DNA of 64,000 bases, from positions 93,747,580-93,811,579 of the forward strand of contig CM047425.1 of assembly GCA_026168455.1 (NCBI GenBank), in the 5' to 3' direction. Below the pieces are notes generated by a model that was given only the letters and a program-made list of their open reading frames with translations, did no database searches and had not been told where the DNA came from. The stretch is from Theocolax elegans. Lineage: Eukaryota > Arthropoda > Insecta > Hymenoptera > Cerocephalidae. Positions within the stretch are counted from its first letter, which is position 1. Every line of letters begins with the position of its first letter. Position numbers and translations under genes: made by a program. Of this stretch, positions 42,679 to 57,031 are shown in pieces.

Positions 42679-44212
42679 ATTCTCTTTCTATGTATACATA
42701 TATATTTGCTTTTCTGCTTCATTGTACTTTTATTTGTCGGCTACTTTGCGAGGTTATATATGTACGTTTCCCCTGACATTTGTAACCATGTGTTCATCTC
42801 TAAACGTTACTTGATATTTATGCGTAATGTGTCATGAAAATTAATTGATTATTTTGAATTGAAGGTATAGTGTCTTTTTATTACGTACATATGTCCCCTA
42901 AAATATTGAGCAACAACTTTTTACAATTAATTAGATATAGTAACATTGTACAGTTGAATTAAAATTGTAATTACACTGCTAAAGACGATTAATCTATACA
43001 GTAATCAAGTTTAAGGAAACATGATTTGATCATAAAAAATCATCACTACGTAATTAAAATTGATATCATCACACTTTCACCACTTTCTCTTTAAGTATAG
43101 TTACGTACGTACATACGTACCAGCAATACATTTTGAATAATGCAGCTACTAAGAACAACTATCAATAAATTATAAATAGCGAAATTAATGTCTAAAAGTT
43201 TCCAATACACTCTCTTGATCATATCTATATACAATTCTCACGAGCTAGCGGTAGTATAAGTGTTGGACAAAATCATTAGTCGACAACAATGAAATCAATA
43301 TTTGTTCAACTCCATATGTGCATCATTTTTACTTTACAATTCGTAGCGATTCAATGACTTCTTTAAATAGATGCCTATCATTCGCCTGTAATTTATCATG
43401 ATATAGTCGATTGATAATCGTACAATAAAATGAAATATATTGCCCGCGTCACATTAGAATTGCCGAAAGTTGACCACTCATTCTTCCGTCGTTTCATGTT
43501 CTAGGGTACAATAAGGTATTTTTCATTCTCATTCTACGCCACAAAATCGACTGTAATTCTAAAGTCTTTTATATTATAAGTTTATACTCACATTGGTATA
43601 CCTTCCTTTATTTCCGAAGACACGAAACATACAATGTATAATAAGCCGAGGCAGATGCACGATAAAGAATATTAATTGTTCGTGCTTAAGTCGTAAGACA
43701 GTTAATGGAATTTAAGAGTCACTCAATGATTTTTGGCAATTTTTTGTAAGTATCGTAATCTACAAAAATAATTCAGATTCGATATAGATTAAAACCAAAT
43801 CAATGAAACTTATAGTATTTCTCTTTTAATCCAAGCGAGTAAGCAACCGAGCCGCTCTCGTCCTTTGGAGTAACTTTTCACTCTTAAAGAGCACTTGTCA
43901 CTCCTTAAGAAATGCAGAGTAACCGAATAAATACACGTTGAATATAGCAGAGTTAATACTCAATAGAATAGATTTGTTGAAGAGTTAAGTATTTCCCTGA
44001 AAATCTGACCTACTGTAATACATAATCTTGGACCGAACATATTCATTCCCTCTCATAATCATCAAGTTTTTGAGCCTCCAATCACTCAAACACAATAACA
44101 AAAGTGGAAGGACCGCCGCAGCGCGAGAATCGACTTCACCGGCGTCTTTTTCATCGTGCGTCAGTCTCTTCATGCCAGCTGACATATGTCCACTGTGTGG
44201 CATCTCTCGCGT

Positions 44213-44260
44213 GTCTCTCTCTCTCTCTCTCTCTCTCTTCGCTCAAACACACACACACAT
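44213..44260. repeat. (TC)n and (AC)n compound microsatellite
   Basis: TC run (44213-44239) followed by an AC run (44246-44260). Confidence 0.85.
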
Positions 44261-45762
44261 AGACGCTTACGCGCACACGCATACACAAAGACATGCTCTT
44301 ACTCTGTAGGTGTGTGTATACCGGTGAAAAGGATGAAAGGACAGAGAAGCGAGAGCGAACAAGAGAGAGGAGGTGCATCGCAGCATATTATATACCTGCC
44401 TCGGAATAATGGCTAGTCGGGTCTCTCACTCGGCAGGGCGCGAGAACAATGACGTGCGGTGATGTATGTGGGTTACACGGCTGGAGCAGCTGTTACACAC
44501 CCCGCTCGTCGACAACTGGTTCATTTCGGGGCTGGCGCGCTCTCTACGCGCGATGTCACAATGACGAGGAGCACTTGCGATATGCATGCCTCGTGTGGGG
44601 CATTACCAATGTGTTTATGTGTGACTGCGCCTCTGTACATGGGTATGTGTGGCCGGGCTCTCTCTGTACTTCTGTAGGTATAATACGTGTAACACGCCGA
44701 GTGCTCCAGAGGCGCTAGCCAATGCATGCAAGGGTAGCTCAAAGCGGTGCGACTCTTAACACTGCTCGAACAATGCCTCTTACCAACCTCGACATTGGCT
44801 TTGTCGGGATTTCTTTTTTTTTTTTCTTTCTTTTTTTTCTCTTTACTTCGCTCGTCCGATAGGTTTCTTTTGTTCTGATTTAGCTTTTTGTAGGCTTCGC
44901 CAGTTAATGGACTTGGCAATTATTAAGTGTCTCAATCAGTCTGTTTTGTGCCACCATCGTAGCTAATTTCTCAAGTGCACTGTTAGACCGCAGAGTACGG
45001 TGTACTCGTTCCTTTTAAACTTCTCTATAATGACTACATTATTACATTTTTTATTTGCGGATGCGTATAATTTATTGAAAATCATTCAACGTACTTTTAT
45101 AACTTATATTACTCTGCAGGATCCAAAAAATAATTTCTCATATTAAAATTTCAACGTTCATTGTAAATATTATTTAAAAATTATTATTGTAATTATCAAA
45201 TACAACCCTTTCGGATTAAATCCAAAATTTGTACAAATAAAATTCCAAATAAAATGCGGTTTATTAAATTTTCAGCAATCTTATACGAATGAGTTTTACT
45301 TTGTACCGAAACATTTGCAATTATTATAGTCTGCCGATCAGGATCTCTTACTTACAGAAAGAAAATGTAATAAAAACACACATCAAAGATTTTCTTAACG
45401 ATAGAATTGCAGGTGCGATCGGCACTATAAATCGCGGAGCATATGGTGCAGAGATCGGAGCGCGCGCGCTGCACCTTTAACGCAAATCCGCGACAGCGCA
45501 AGACTCTTTCCACAAGCATATAACCGCGGCAACTCGACCGGATGTGTCAGAGTGTGTATATATGTATGTATACACGGGTGTATGTATGTGTGTATGTGTG
45601 TGTTTATGTGCTATATGTGCGTTTACAAGCTCTCCCCATATTTCTCTCTTACCCGAGGCTATCGAGTCTGGATCACGTCACGTCGTGTCGGATCGCGTTA
45701 CGCTCTCGACACTGATCGGAGATTAGCTCCCCGATTGCATTCAAATCACGCACAAAAGAGTT

Positions 45763-45764
<2 letters not shown>

Positions 45765-45801
<37 letters not shown>
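45765..45801. repeat. (GA)n microsatellite
   Basis: Perfect GA run of about 37 bases. Confidence 0.9.
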
Positions 45802-45804
<3 letters not shown>

Positions 45805-46072
45805 AAGGCTCAAACTTCTCTCGCGCGCGTTGTGTACGTGTAACCACGTTATACAGCCGCACCTATCTGACGGGCGTATCTAACGGATTTTTAACGACCT
45901 TTTGTTGGCCAAAAAATATATATATAAGTTCTCTTTTAGCAGGCCAGTCCGCGATAGTGCACTCTACTGCAGAAAGAAGGACGACGGAGACAGGAAACAG
46001 TCTTCAGTGAAGAGGTTCGCTCGAGTGTGTAAGTGAATGTACGTTTATATATTGAGGGTTGCAAAATATATG

Positions 46073-46092
46073 CTCTCTCTCTCTCTCTCTCT
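46073..46092. repeat. (CT)n microsatellite
   Basis: Perfect CT run of 20 bases. Confidence 0.88.
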
Positions 46093-49000
46093 ATCTTTTT
46101 GGCTGCCGTTAAAAACCAGTGACAAGATCTACCGCAAGATTGTCAAAGAGTATGGGACCGGCCATCTCGTTTCGTGAGAGTGTGAGAGGAGGGATACGAT
46201 TGTTCCAACATAAAAATGTGTGCCTGTATGGAAGCGTACGGGAGTGTACGTGTGTCCGTGTGTACGGTGGGTAGTTCTTGAAAGGCCCTACAAATTCCCT
46301 CGGGGGTATTACAGTAGCGGCGATGCTTTATGCGAGCATTTATCTCCTCACTGACAATAACAGCATCTTTTTCAAACCAAGTGTAAATCATTCGGGCTTT
46401 CAGAGAAATAACGCGGGTATAATGAACGCCGTCGTAGTTAAGGGGGTCTTTATTGGTGGCTTTCTATGTTTATAACTTTTGCGCCTGTGGGACTGTCTGA
46501 TAAGAGGTCTGGTGTTGCGATTATGTTCTTAATGGCACTATATATTTCTCGCGTACGTATATATACACGTACGTACATTCAACCTAGACGTGTATACATA
46601 TTTTGATCCTTGCATTTATATTTCCTTACATTTATCTCATTCCCATTTTTTCACGATTATTAAATAAATTACATTCAACATTTATTACGACAATTGTCTA
46701 ATTTATTCGAAATATAAATTATTTATACATAAGCAGCTGTTACATTGAAATGTTACGTATATATTGTTTGCTGCTGTACTTTCCAGTATCGATCGAAATA
46801 TTTTTGCTCTTATACGTTAAAAATATACCATCGTATAATAATTAATTTTAGACGCTCGAGCCGTAGGTGTTATAAACAATAAATAAATCAGAGGGATTCA
46901 ATAAACTAGTGCGCGGAGTAAAAATATATAAAGCCACATAAAGATAAATCTCGAACATCAACTTAAGAATGTTTACGAGTTCTTAATTCGCGCTACGGGG
47001 GCGATTAATCTCCCGGTCACGGAAACAGTTTGTCAGTGAAGAATTGTTTCAAATCGGCCCGAAAATAAACACTGCAATTACGCTCCCATCCCCGGTATCC
47101 GACAAACAAAGAGCACACCATTATCTTTCCGACATTCGTTTTTCTCTCCCTTTCGTGGCAGCCCCTACGTTTTCCTCCGCCTCCTTGAGACATTGCGCGC
47201 GAACGGACGTCAAGTTATGTCTCGGGATGACGTTCGAGTGGGCAGACGAAGAGGGAGCGCGAGTCGTTAACGCGAACGCGGACACGCCTCCTCCTTCCTC
47301 TTCGTTCCGTGCTCTACGGAATTTCGCTTTCACGGACGGACATCGTGCAGCCGAACAAGAGAGGGAACCAGAGAGTCTTAAAAACTACTCCAAGTAAAAC
47401 GAGGCGTGCTCGAGGCGAGCAGACCCGACGAATAATCGTCCCCTTATCAACGGGTTTTAACGACTCGCCGTTTATTTTTCACCAATTCACAATCGTTTAT
47501 CTTTCTGCTGTCTTGTTTCTTCACTTCCTTGCTTTTCGTACTGTATGTCTCTCAGAAAATGAAGCCCCGGACGAGGCTTCCTTTTCGATTTGACGCCGAA
47601 TATACGAAGGAAAGAGGTAAAATTTTCATTGTTTATCACATCCACTCGATCTAATAAGGGTTTTTAAGATATCGATATGTCGATAAGAAAATTCTATTTT
47701 CATTACGATATTTGAATTCATCAGCTGATTAATGAAAATGATCTTTGTATATTACAGAATACGTCACGTTTAACTATAATCAATTCAATAGAATGTTCAG
47801 TCGATTGATTAATAACACAATAGGAAAACCATCACGTCAAAAAAAAAAAAGTAAAATCTTGCGAGTCATTTTTCTTGGTTCAGCATATATGAAAGAATTA
47901 CTCAAACGTCATTATAGAATCAGTTCAATCTTAAATCCATCTAGAGTGTCTCGCCCTTCGCCGTAAAAAACTTTAGGGATGATGCATCATCGGACTACGG
48001 TGGCTCGTTCAAGAAATGTTAAACGACAGATTCCGCGATCGAGGAGATCGACACTAAAAATAAAAAATATATAAGTACACACGCAGGTATACAATACGCG
48101 GAAAAAAATGGGGGGTACGATGAAAAGTGGTTTGGGAGAAAAGTTTGATGGAGAAGCCGAGATAAGCGGCGTGTGCGTGTGATACTGGGACGGGGAAACT
48201 CGCAAGTTTAACATGACCCACCGCCGGTTGCAGGGGAATGATAAAGTGGGCCTATGCGTTCGTCCGTTAAATAGCGTGATTGATCGATATTATATTCATA
48301 ACACTGAAAGACTTGTCATCAATCATGCCACGCCACGTATACAACTGGTGGAGTACTGTGTGGTATATTATACCTGCCTGCCTGCTGGGCATAATACATC
48401 GCGCCTCCCGCACGCGCGCGTTTGCCAATAGCTTTGTATATATATATGCACGACACTGGTGATCCTCATACGCAGACATATCTATGTTATATATATATAG
48501 ATGGATAGATGTGCAAACTCCTTATACATTATTGTCTTCGGATCTAGAAAGATACATCTTCTTCTTTTGTGCTTTTACTTTCGTTGGGAGTAGAAGAGAT
48601 TGTAAAATTATGAGTCAATGGATTTGACACTGGGAGGTCGACACATCATAGATCTTTCTATCCCTTGATGAATTATACATGAACGAATATTGTACCTTAA
48701 GTGTTAGATTTAACTTTGTTTCTAATACACTTGGATTTATTTTGTAGGCGATGCGAGCAGTGATAAAGAACTCCATGTTGTTTCCGAGTGCAGCATATAT
48801 AGTAAACCGTGTGTTTAAAATAACTAATGCGTTTAAAAAACTAAAAATTAAAAGTTACGGTTGTGTAGATCTGATGAATAGTTATATTAATTACACGTAC
48901 GTTGAAAGTAAAAGTAAAAGTGTACAAAATGAATCTGGTTTTAATGTATTGCACTGCACATTAATTTCAAGCTGCAAACAATAAATTACCACTCCATTAG

Positions 49001-49592
49001 TTTTACTAGTAAAAGTGTAATAGCTTTTCAAGTAGCGTACAAAATAGTACTTCTCAATAACAAACACCGAGAATGCGGAAACGCGAAAATCTCATTTTCG
49101 ATAAAGAAAAGGAGCAAACGCGTGTATATACATGTATATATGTATATATAAAAAGATCGAGGGAGAGAGGAAGAGAGACAGAGAGAGAAAGAGAATAACG
49201 ATATAGGTAAGATAGAGAAAGAGAAGGGAATAAAGAATGAAATCAGCCAGTGGGGAAAGAGGAATTGAAAGCCGAGCAATTTTTCAAGGCACGATGTATA
49301 TTTTACCAGATGAACGCGCAATTCCTTTGCCTTTTGTGGGTTCGTATATCTTTCCCGTGTCCTGTCCTTGCGCGCGGCGTTGATTTATTCGTCACCTTAT
49401 ACGCCCTGCTTTCCTATTTACATGGCGCGCGAGAGAGAGAGCAGCCGACCTATCCGCCACAAAATATGGACTTTTCCTAACTCTTCCATCTCTCTCAATC
49501 CCTAGCCCCTGTGGAATATTGCCGTCTCGGTTTCGTGCCCTCGTGCAGGTGTGCCATTAATCTCGCGCGTCGACGGATCCAACCTCGCGCGC

Positions 49593-49626
49593 GCACACGT
49601 ACACACACACACACACGCACACATGT
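49593..49626. repeat. (AC)n microsatellite
   Basis: AC run with CGT and GC interruptions, ending in a short GTGTG. Confidence 0.8.
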
Positions 49627-50637
49627 GTGCGCTGAACGCGCCCGAGTAGGTAGATAAATGCATGTAGATATACGCGTTTGACAATGCGCGTATGCGCGGC
49701 AAGAGTTAAACTGACTTCGGGAGGAAAAGAGAGATGGTATACAATGCGCGCCGACGGCTTGATATTTAGTTACATCGCGATATAATCCCTTGAGAAATAC
49801 TCGGGTTTTTAGCTTGGAGCGCGCGCCGCGGCAGACCGGCGTGTACATACATGTGCTCGTTCAACCGAAAGAGCTAAATTTATGGCTGATTATGAATGCT
49901 ACGCCGAGAGACGTGCACTGGGAAATGTGAGATTGAAACACGTGTCGAACACCACTGATGGCCGCATGCTCTTTTCATTCGATAATTATTAATTCACGTT
50001 CTTTATTACATGATTTATGCTCCGTTTTGTTCTATTATCTACGACTTTTACATTAATTGATACGTATACGATTTGCGATACCGACACTGCTTTTTTTCGC
50101 TATATATCCTTCGTTTTTTTTTTATTAATGCTGCGGATGTTAATAATGCACATCTGAAATCAGTGAAAATAACGTGTATAGGGCATGCGAAACACCGTAT
50201 AATTGCGGATGTACGTCGAAAACATGAGTAGTTGGAAATGAAGAGTGCTCGTTAATCCTGTATACTGGTACTCAGTCATCGTGTACTAACGAGCTTCGAC
50301 ATTGGTGAGTTGGGTCAATACAATACGATGCAACAGAGTCCCGTCGAAAAGAACGGCTCACGTCGGATTACGCGAACCACCTACAGGGATCGTATATAGT
50401 GCCTCATCCGCGATCACCGCCGCAGAAGGCGACAGCACCCATTTCAATTCGGGCATGCACACGCGGTAGCTTCTTTGACACGCGATACCCTTGACGCTGG
50501 ACGATGTTTTTCCCGATCCACGCGCCCGGAGACCTTTTGAAAAACGACGCCCTTTAGTCGTTTCGTGTAAGCTAATCCGCTTAATACACTCGAGATATAT
50601 ACCAACGCTCGGGGAATACGCAATTTTGATGAAAACC

Positions 50638-50660
50638 GAGAGAGAGAGAGAGAGAGAGAG
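50638..50660. repeat. (AG)n microsatellite
   Basis: AG run of about 23 bases. Confidence 0.88.
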
Positions 50661-51571
50661 TTCCTTTTTTTTAATAGTCGGCTCGGATAGTTTTCTAGGG
50701 TTTGCCTGAATCACGGTTTCACAGTGAAACTTTATATTTTGTGAATTGTATTAGAGATGCGAACGAAAAATAGTTCGCAATCTTTGTATACTTATACGAA
50801 AACTAAAATATCGAATGAAAGAATGTAACAAACTGAGTAGAATTTCTTTAGTTTAGAGTAAAATGATTGCGTAGATACAACGTGTAATAATTTAGTATGA
50901 TGCATTTACTTATTAATAAATATTCAGATGAATTTACAAGGTGTGTAGAAATAAATTTTTACTATTGAATTTCTTCTCTATTTTATTTAGAAGTCACTCG
51001 TATATACCTCGAAACAGTACCAATAGCAGATTCAATATACCAATATTCTTAATCAGAAAATCATTTTTTGGAGAAGCTAATAAAGCAAGAATTAAAATTT
51101 TTTACAGTTAGAGACTAATGAATTTGTCGAAAGATTCCACTTAAAAGTTTTCGACTGGGAAAATCGAAATCGTTAAAGATGACTAAAGTATTTACTCATT
51201 CAATATATAGATTATAGGGGAACATGAAGAATTTGACATGTTTTTAATTTGTAAGAAAAATGAGATACGCCTCTTAAAGTGACAGTTCTTAAACCACGTG
51301 GTCCTTTCGCTGAGCTATGTAGGATTGAGATACGCGTGGCTCGCGAACGGCGAGTCCCCCTGTTATTCCCTGGGAGTAGATATAAATATGCAATAGCGCT
51401 TGTCATGCGCAGCGCCTAATAATTGAATGTATAATAAAGAGGGCGTCGCGAGAGCGGTGTCATGCTGACAGGTAGACAGCCTGTCTGAACGGTCTCTCGC
51501 AAGCCCAGAAACGCTAGACAGAAAGACAGACGTCGGTTGTCAATTTCCCTACCAGGTCTCAATCTCTCTTA

Positions 51572-51592
51572 CTCTCTCTCTCTCTCTCTCTC
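51572..51592. repeat. (CT)n microsatellite
   Basis: CT run of about 21 bases. Confidence 0.88.
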
Positions 51593-53265
51593 CCTCTCGT
51601 TCTCGCAAGCTCGCGACGGGATTCTCATCCGACCTCGTTTTTACATATATTCCAACACTCGGATCTCGATTTTCTCTCCCTCTACGACTAGTGTCTTTCA
51701 GGCGAGAATCGTCGTCGTCGTCGCCGTTGTCGCCGAGACGGTATGAGATAGACGTCCAATCGAAACGCGATAATGAAGACGTCGGATGGTGGAGGAGCCA
51801 AATTGAGTTAGACCGATTGTCTTTTACGGGATAAATTAACGGCCGTAGCGGCGGAGAGGACTTCATAGTCTATAACTGCTGTCAATTATTGTTTTAAGAG
51901 AAATCCGTTCGCGGTCGAATAATGATCGGTTTTCTGTCGCCCGCTTCTCGTTTCTGGTTCTCGCTCTCTCACTCGATTCCCGGTGCAGCTTCCTACTCGC
52001 GCTCATTGCCACGCGCTGTAATTGAAAATCAAATGACGTATCAAGCGATGCGGATTATCGAAGAGCTACAGCTTCGATTTCAGGATTGTTAATGTCGTGT
52101 GGGTTTACCTATGTTATTGCAAATTGCTCTTTTTAATTCACATATTTACATTTTATATTGATTTCGCATGTAAATTTGCAATATCCCCGAAATACTACTG
52201 TTGATACATTATTTGTTAATTGCGGATCAATAAATGTTATATCTAATCAAACGTGTATAAAAATTACTAACTACAATTACTTATAATATTTAAAATTAAA
52301 AAATAAGCTATGCTAATAATATTAGTCGATCAATCAAATAAAAATAAATAATTCGTAATAGAATTTGATTTATACATTATTTAAAAAATTATATGAAATG
52401 TTTACATTGAGGTAAGAAAGTATAGTAAGTAAATAGTAAATGTTTGCAGAATACATAGACAATAGTTTAGAATGTTGTAGCGATATTTATAATCACGAGG
52501 GATGTTTATTCAGTCGGAAATAAACCGGATAGAGAAATCGTATTGAAACGCCTTCCCGAGAATCCGCGCTTAGTCGAAATTTGATGGGTGCAAAACTCAT
52601 CGAATAGCATAAACAACATTGCTATCCGAAATCCGTCAGTATGAAAGGCCGATTCGTCACTGCTCGCTACAAACTCAAAGCTACTCAATCATTCAAGATT
52701 GAAGGTACAAGGGCTGGAAAGCCGCTCTCAAGCAGGCCATAGTCTGAGTTAGCCCGCGCGTACGTGTGTTTTTATCCGGGACGGAAGAGCGGTTTCGCAG
52801 ACAGCTAGCGTTATTATTTTAATGCCCGGAGGGACGAAGCGAGCCGCATAAGTACGGAATAATAACTCGCTATATATATATACATAAATACATACACATA
52901 CACGCATGCATAGGCGTTTGTGGGCGGCCCGGAGTCCGGCCAATTCAATATCTATTTCGTGTGTACAAGCTCAAGCCTTCTTTTACGGCGTGAACGAGCC
53001 TGAATGAATGAGAGAGAAGTCGACGCCCGAATAAATAAAAAAAAGGAGGAGAGGAAAAACGAAGAGATGGAGAAAAGCAAAGGAGAGTTGGGCTTGGCAT
53101 AGTCGTTCCTGACAACTAGGCAAATACCGGTCTGACATCTCGAATGGCTTTTATTTATTCTAGACCGTTTATTTAGGCTGGCGCTGCTCGAGAGATCGCG
53201 TTACCTGCGGAGGGGGCTTTTGAGTGGCATCGAGGGCGCGTATGGGCTACCGTGCAATCGGTATA

Positions 53266-53281
53266 CGCGCGCGCGCGCGCC
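53266..53281. repeat. (CG)8 tract
   Basis: Eight perfect CG dinucleotides preceded by GTATA, an alternating purine-pyrimidine run of the kind that can adopt Z-DNA. Confidence 0.8.
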
Positions 53282-54143
53282 ATCCAAAGAGAGGGAGAGA
53301 GAGACGGACGATTCCCCATTGTTGTGCATCACCACCATCTTCGCACGAGCCTTTTTATTCGGAATCCGAACCTCGAAATGAGCAGCTACTATATCCAGGT
53401 GTATACCTACGAATATATCCATATATGCGCGCAGAATTTTGATAAATAATTTAATGATTATTTTAAGCACTGTGTACTAAAAAGTCACATCTAGCTGTTA
53501 AAAACATAATGTATTGGCTATAATGGGTGTATAAATAAAGTAATACAATTATAATGTCATTAGTAAAGATAAATAAGTCGAGTTAATTACGCAATCGCGT
53601 TTAATTTGTGAAGGAGCGTGTATATCAACGTACAAGGGCGTACAAGTATAAAAATTTAAAAGAATATTTTAATTTTCCAGCTGTCGTTGGTGGTAGTACA
53701 CGCTCGGCGAGTCAGTAAAAACTCGGATTAAAGCGCTAACTCAATCTGACGCGAAATTTCTTTAACAAAAATGCCAAGAGTGACGTGACGTGTAAAATAG
53801 CGTTCCGCTCGAATTTACAGTCTAAGGACCAGTGTGCGCGAGCAGGTTTACCTCGGGTTTACCAGTGTGCTCTCTATCCTGCAACCTGAGAGCAAACGAG
53901 TTGTACCCACACGTATGCGCGCTCACCCAGCCACACCGATGTACACGTACACGTACATATAGCCGGTTACACCATCCGACGAACATATATATCCGACGTC
54001 TTTCCTCTTGGCTCTCCAGCTTCCTCCTATACCTACCGATCAAGCTTTCATTCAGTGTCGAGTTTCGCATCTCGTTGAGTCCTTCGCAACTGCGTACACC
54101 TATAAATGCCTACCGATTCTACCTCAATAGCTTAGCATATCCA

Positions 54144-54230
54144 TGCCTCTCGCTCACTCTCTATCTCTCCATGTCTCTCTCTCTCTCTCTCCCTCTCACT
54201 CTCCCTCTTTCTCTTCCGTCTCTCTTTCTT
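54144..54230. repeat. CT-rich low-complexity tract
   Basis: Imperfect CT, CTCC and TCTT units over about 87 bases. Confidence 0.8.
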
Positions 54231-57008
54231 CCCTGTCGGGCTGTCTCTTTGTTTCTCGCGGTTCCCGACGTCGTTATATGGGCACGACGTTGACGGACGG
54301 CTCTCTTACGCACGCTTGACGGGAAACACAAATTGTGGGTGCAGCTGCGCCGATAGTAATCAAGAAACACGGTAGATAGCGAGGCCTCCATCGAGTGCCT
54401 GGATAATCATTCTCTCCTCTGATGCCCAGGCTACACAGAGAACGAACGGATAGAAGGATAGTAGTGATCGAGGATGAACCTTGTGTGACAGCGTTATGAA
54501 GAAGCTCGATAAGTATCGACGTCTGCTTCTCTTTCGATCTCTTCTTTCGATAGCTGAATGTACGACCGATGCGACTTTAAACGATCGATCGGTACGAAAG
54601 ATTGATGACCCACTCCTTTCTCATCGAAAGCTCGTCAATTTTTTACCCTGATTGGATAGTAAAATATATCATCAAATAATATTTTACACGTTTATATGTG
54701 GTTAATCTCATTCATTTAAATTACTACTATACTGGAGGAGATAATATTCAATAATACGTACGTATATTATATATATTCCCTATACATGTCCGAAGCTGTT
54801 AATAATAACGGCATTAATGATACCCACGTAAAACCGGCAAAAGATAGACGGAAGATGGGTAAAGAATGTTGAAGGTAAAATATAAGATTCTTGGGAAGAT
54901 GAATAATGCAGTTTGCGTGAAAATCTCGGATCGCATAAATCGCAAGGCTGGTCCCAATCTCGATGGTAACGTCCGAGCACAATACTGAATACGCTAAGCC
55001 ATTCCTCATCCTGCAAATTCGCCGTTGCCGGGATGTACACACACGCGCATACAGGTATATAATATGCATATCGCAAAGCGCGCGAGTCTGGCGTATCGAT
55101 ACACACCCACCACCGGATGACATCTCTCGGGTTGCTCGAGCTGCCCTATAGATAGTTCTCCACCGAGAGATTACAACGGGACATATGTGTGCATAATGGA
55201 GCATCGGTCTAACCTGGTTAGCACTTGACTTCCCTCTCTGATTATCCTTTACGATTACTATATTTATTTATTTATCTCTCGATTCTCGAATATAGTTTTA
55301 CAGCTCTTTACAATTTTTTGTTCATATTTTGGTAAGATTGTACAGGAAGAAGTAAATTCGATTGCTAATACGCGCTTGAAAAGAATAATGGTTCTTACAA
55401 CAATTATTGTTATGTACTTATTCTTAGTTGAAAATCGAATTCATTTAAGTTATTGATATTCTTACTTACTTATAGATTCAATTTAAAATAGATTTTTTCT
55501 ATTCTCTTACATTGGCAATTCATTTTTATCGCAATGAAACGATTATTACAGAAATAGCCGATGCTAATTATTGCTCGGTTTATTATAAATTAATTATATC
55601 AATAACTTGAAAATTTTTTATTTATAATCATAACAAAGAGGTGCCGTAAGCTATAAAATACATATACTATTTATATATGAGAATATAATTAAGCCCGTGG
55701 AAGAGGTAAGAGGAAGATGTATTAATAAGCTCTTGGCGAAATACTTGCCAGTGCGAGAAAGACGATACACTACAAAATAGCTATTTTTGATAACAACGTA
55801 TCCGAATAAATTACCCAAGTACTATAAAAGAGCAAAACACTCGAATAAACAAGGAAAAGCATAGCAACGGTTTTGAACATCATCCGGTTTTAAAGCGTAT
55901 GAAAAGAGGAAAAGGATATAGGTACGCGAACCCCGTGAGACGTATACGTATTAAAAAAAAGGATAACTAAAGAAAAACTGATCCGATCGTCATCCGGCTT
56001 GAAGGTACAGCTCGTAGAAGATAGAGAAGTGTAGATGTAGACGAGAAAGAGTGAAAAAAAAAAATATATGCGAGTCGGTGAATGCGTGTGCGACAGTCGA
56101 GCCGGTGGCGCGTCAACGTCAACCGTGCCCATAATCTGTATAGCGCAGGGCGTGCTTAATTCCCAGTGACGTGCTCTTTCGCATGCGCTCGCTCGCGTCT
56201 ACATTATTGTGTGTCTCGGACGTAGAGCGTCCCGGGACGCGTCCAAGTGAGAGAAGGTCTATGTGCCTCTCTCTACTCTCCCCTTACACACTTGGTCTCC
56301 CTGTTCACATATCCGTCCGTCGGACTGTCGCGGCTTGTCACTCGACACATTGAGAATGCGATTGATGGCGGCTAAACATAATTGTTAAGAGCATCTAGGA
56401 CCACGGAATCCCCAAGGTGATAGTCAATCAATATTCAACTTGATAGTAATAATCTCTAGAGCTGATCTTACCGCTGAAATTGTACGTGCTTACCTCTAAC
56501 TCGTCCACTCCTCAAATTAACATTCCTGACGGTAGGAGGTATTTTTGTTTAGTTTTTTTAACAAACCATTTTACACATTACGTATTTTAGTTTCTTGCGT
56601 TTTGTTTCTATTGCCATAGTAATATTTTTATACTAATTAAATAATTTTGATGCTAGATAAAAATATATCAATTATATGCCTAAATGTCAAAATTAATTAA
56701 AATGTCTTAATATTAATCTTAACTTACGATATTTAATAACTGATATATTGGAAAAAATAAAAATTAATAAAACTGTTTAAATATTGACATAATTATAAAT
56801 TATTCTTCTCCAATATAGAGGTCAGTAATGACTTAATCGGTAGACCAGTGGACTTGTACCTGAGGTCCTCGGTTCCCGATATCTGTCAAATGATAACCAC
56901 CACTGAGTAATGTATTTTCAACAATTGTATTCGTAAAAAAAAACATCGTATATCTCTGTTGCTGATTAGCACCGTATTGGAAAAATGCACATTTTACAAA
57001 TTGAAAAA

Positions 57009-57031
57009 TTATATATATATATATATATATT
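57009..57031. repeat. (AT)n microsatellite
   Basis: Perfect AT run of about 23 bases. Confidence 0.88.

Larger units (their letters stand above)
41001..50000. other. Noncoding host sequence, no gene recognised
   Basis: About 9 kb. Frames up to 152 codons (45552-46010) run through microsatellites or low complexity and show no domain. Contents: CT 42637-42678, CT plus AC 44213-44260, poly-T 44811-44842, GA 45765-45801, CT 46073-46092, AC 49593-49626. AT-rich blocks at 42840-43800 and 45030-45300. No tRNA or other RNA recognised. Confidence 0.45.
50001..56800. other. Noncoding host sequence, no gene recognised
   Basis: About 6.8 kb. Frames up to 153 codons (53832-54293) end in CT-rich low complexity. 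Contents: GA 50638-50660, CT 51572-51592, (CG)8 at 53266-53281, CT-rich 54144-54230. No domain, tRNA or other RNA recognised. Confidence 0.45.

Noticed and set aside
45445..45475. GGTGCAG/CTGCACC hairpin around a CG-rich loop
   Set aside because: Seven-pair stem with a 17-base loop. Expected by chance in a window of this size.
56825..56880. tRNA-like or SINE-head sequence (TGACTTAATCGG ... GGTTCCCGAT)
   Set aside because: The A box is only approximate, the B box departs from GGTTCRANTCC at several positions, and no clover-leaf can be drawn. Too weak to call.
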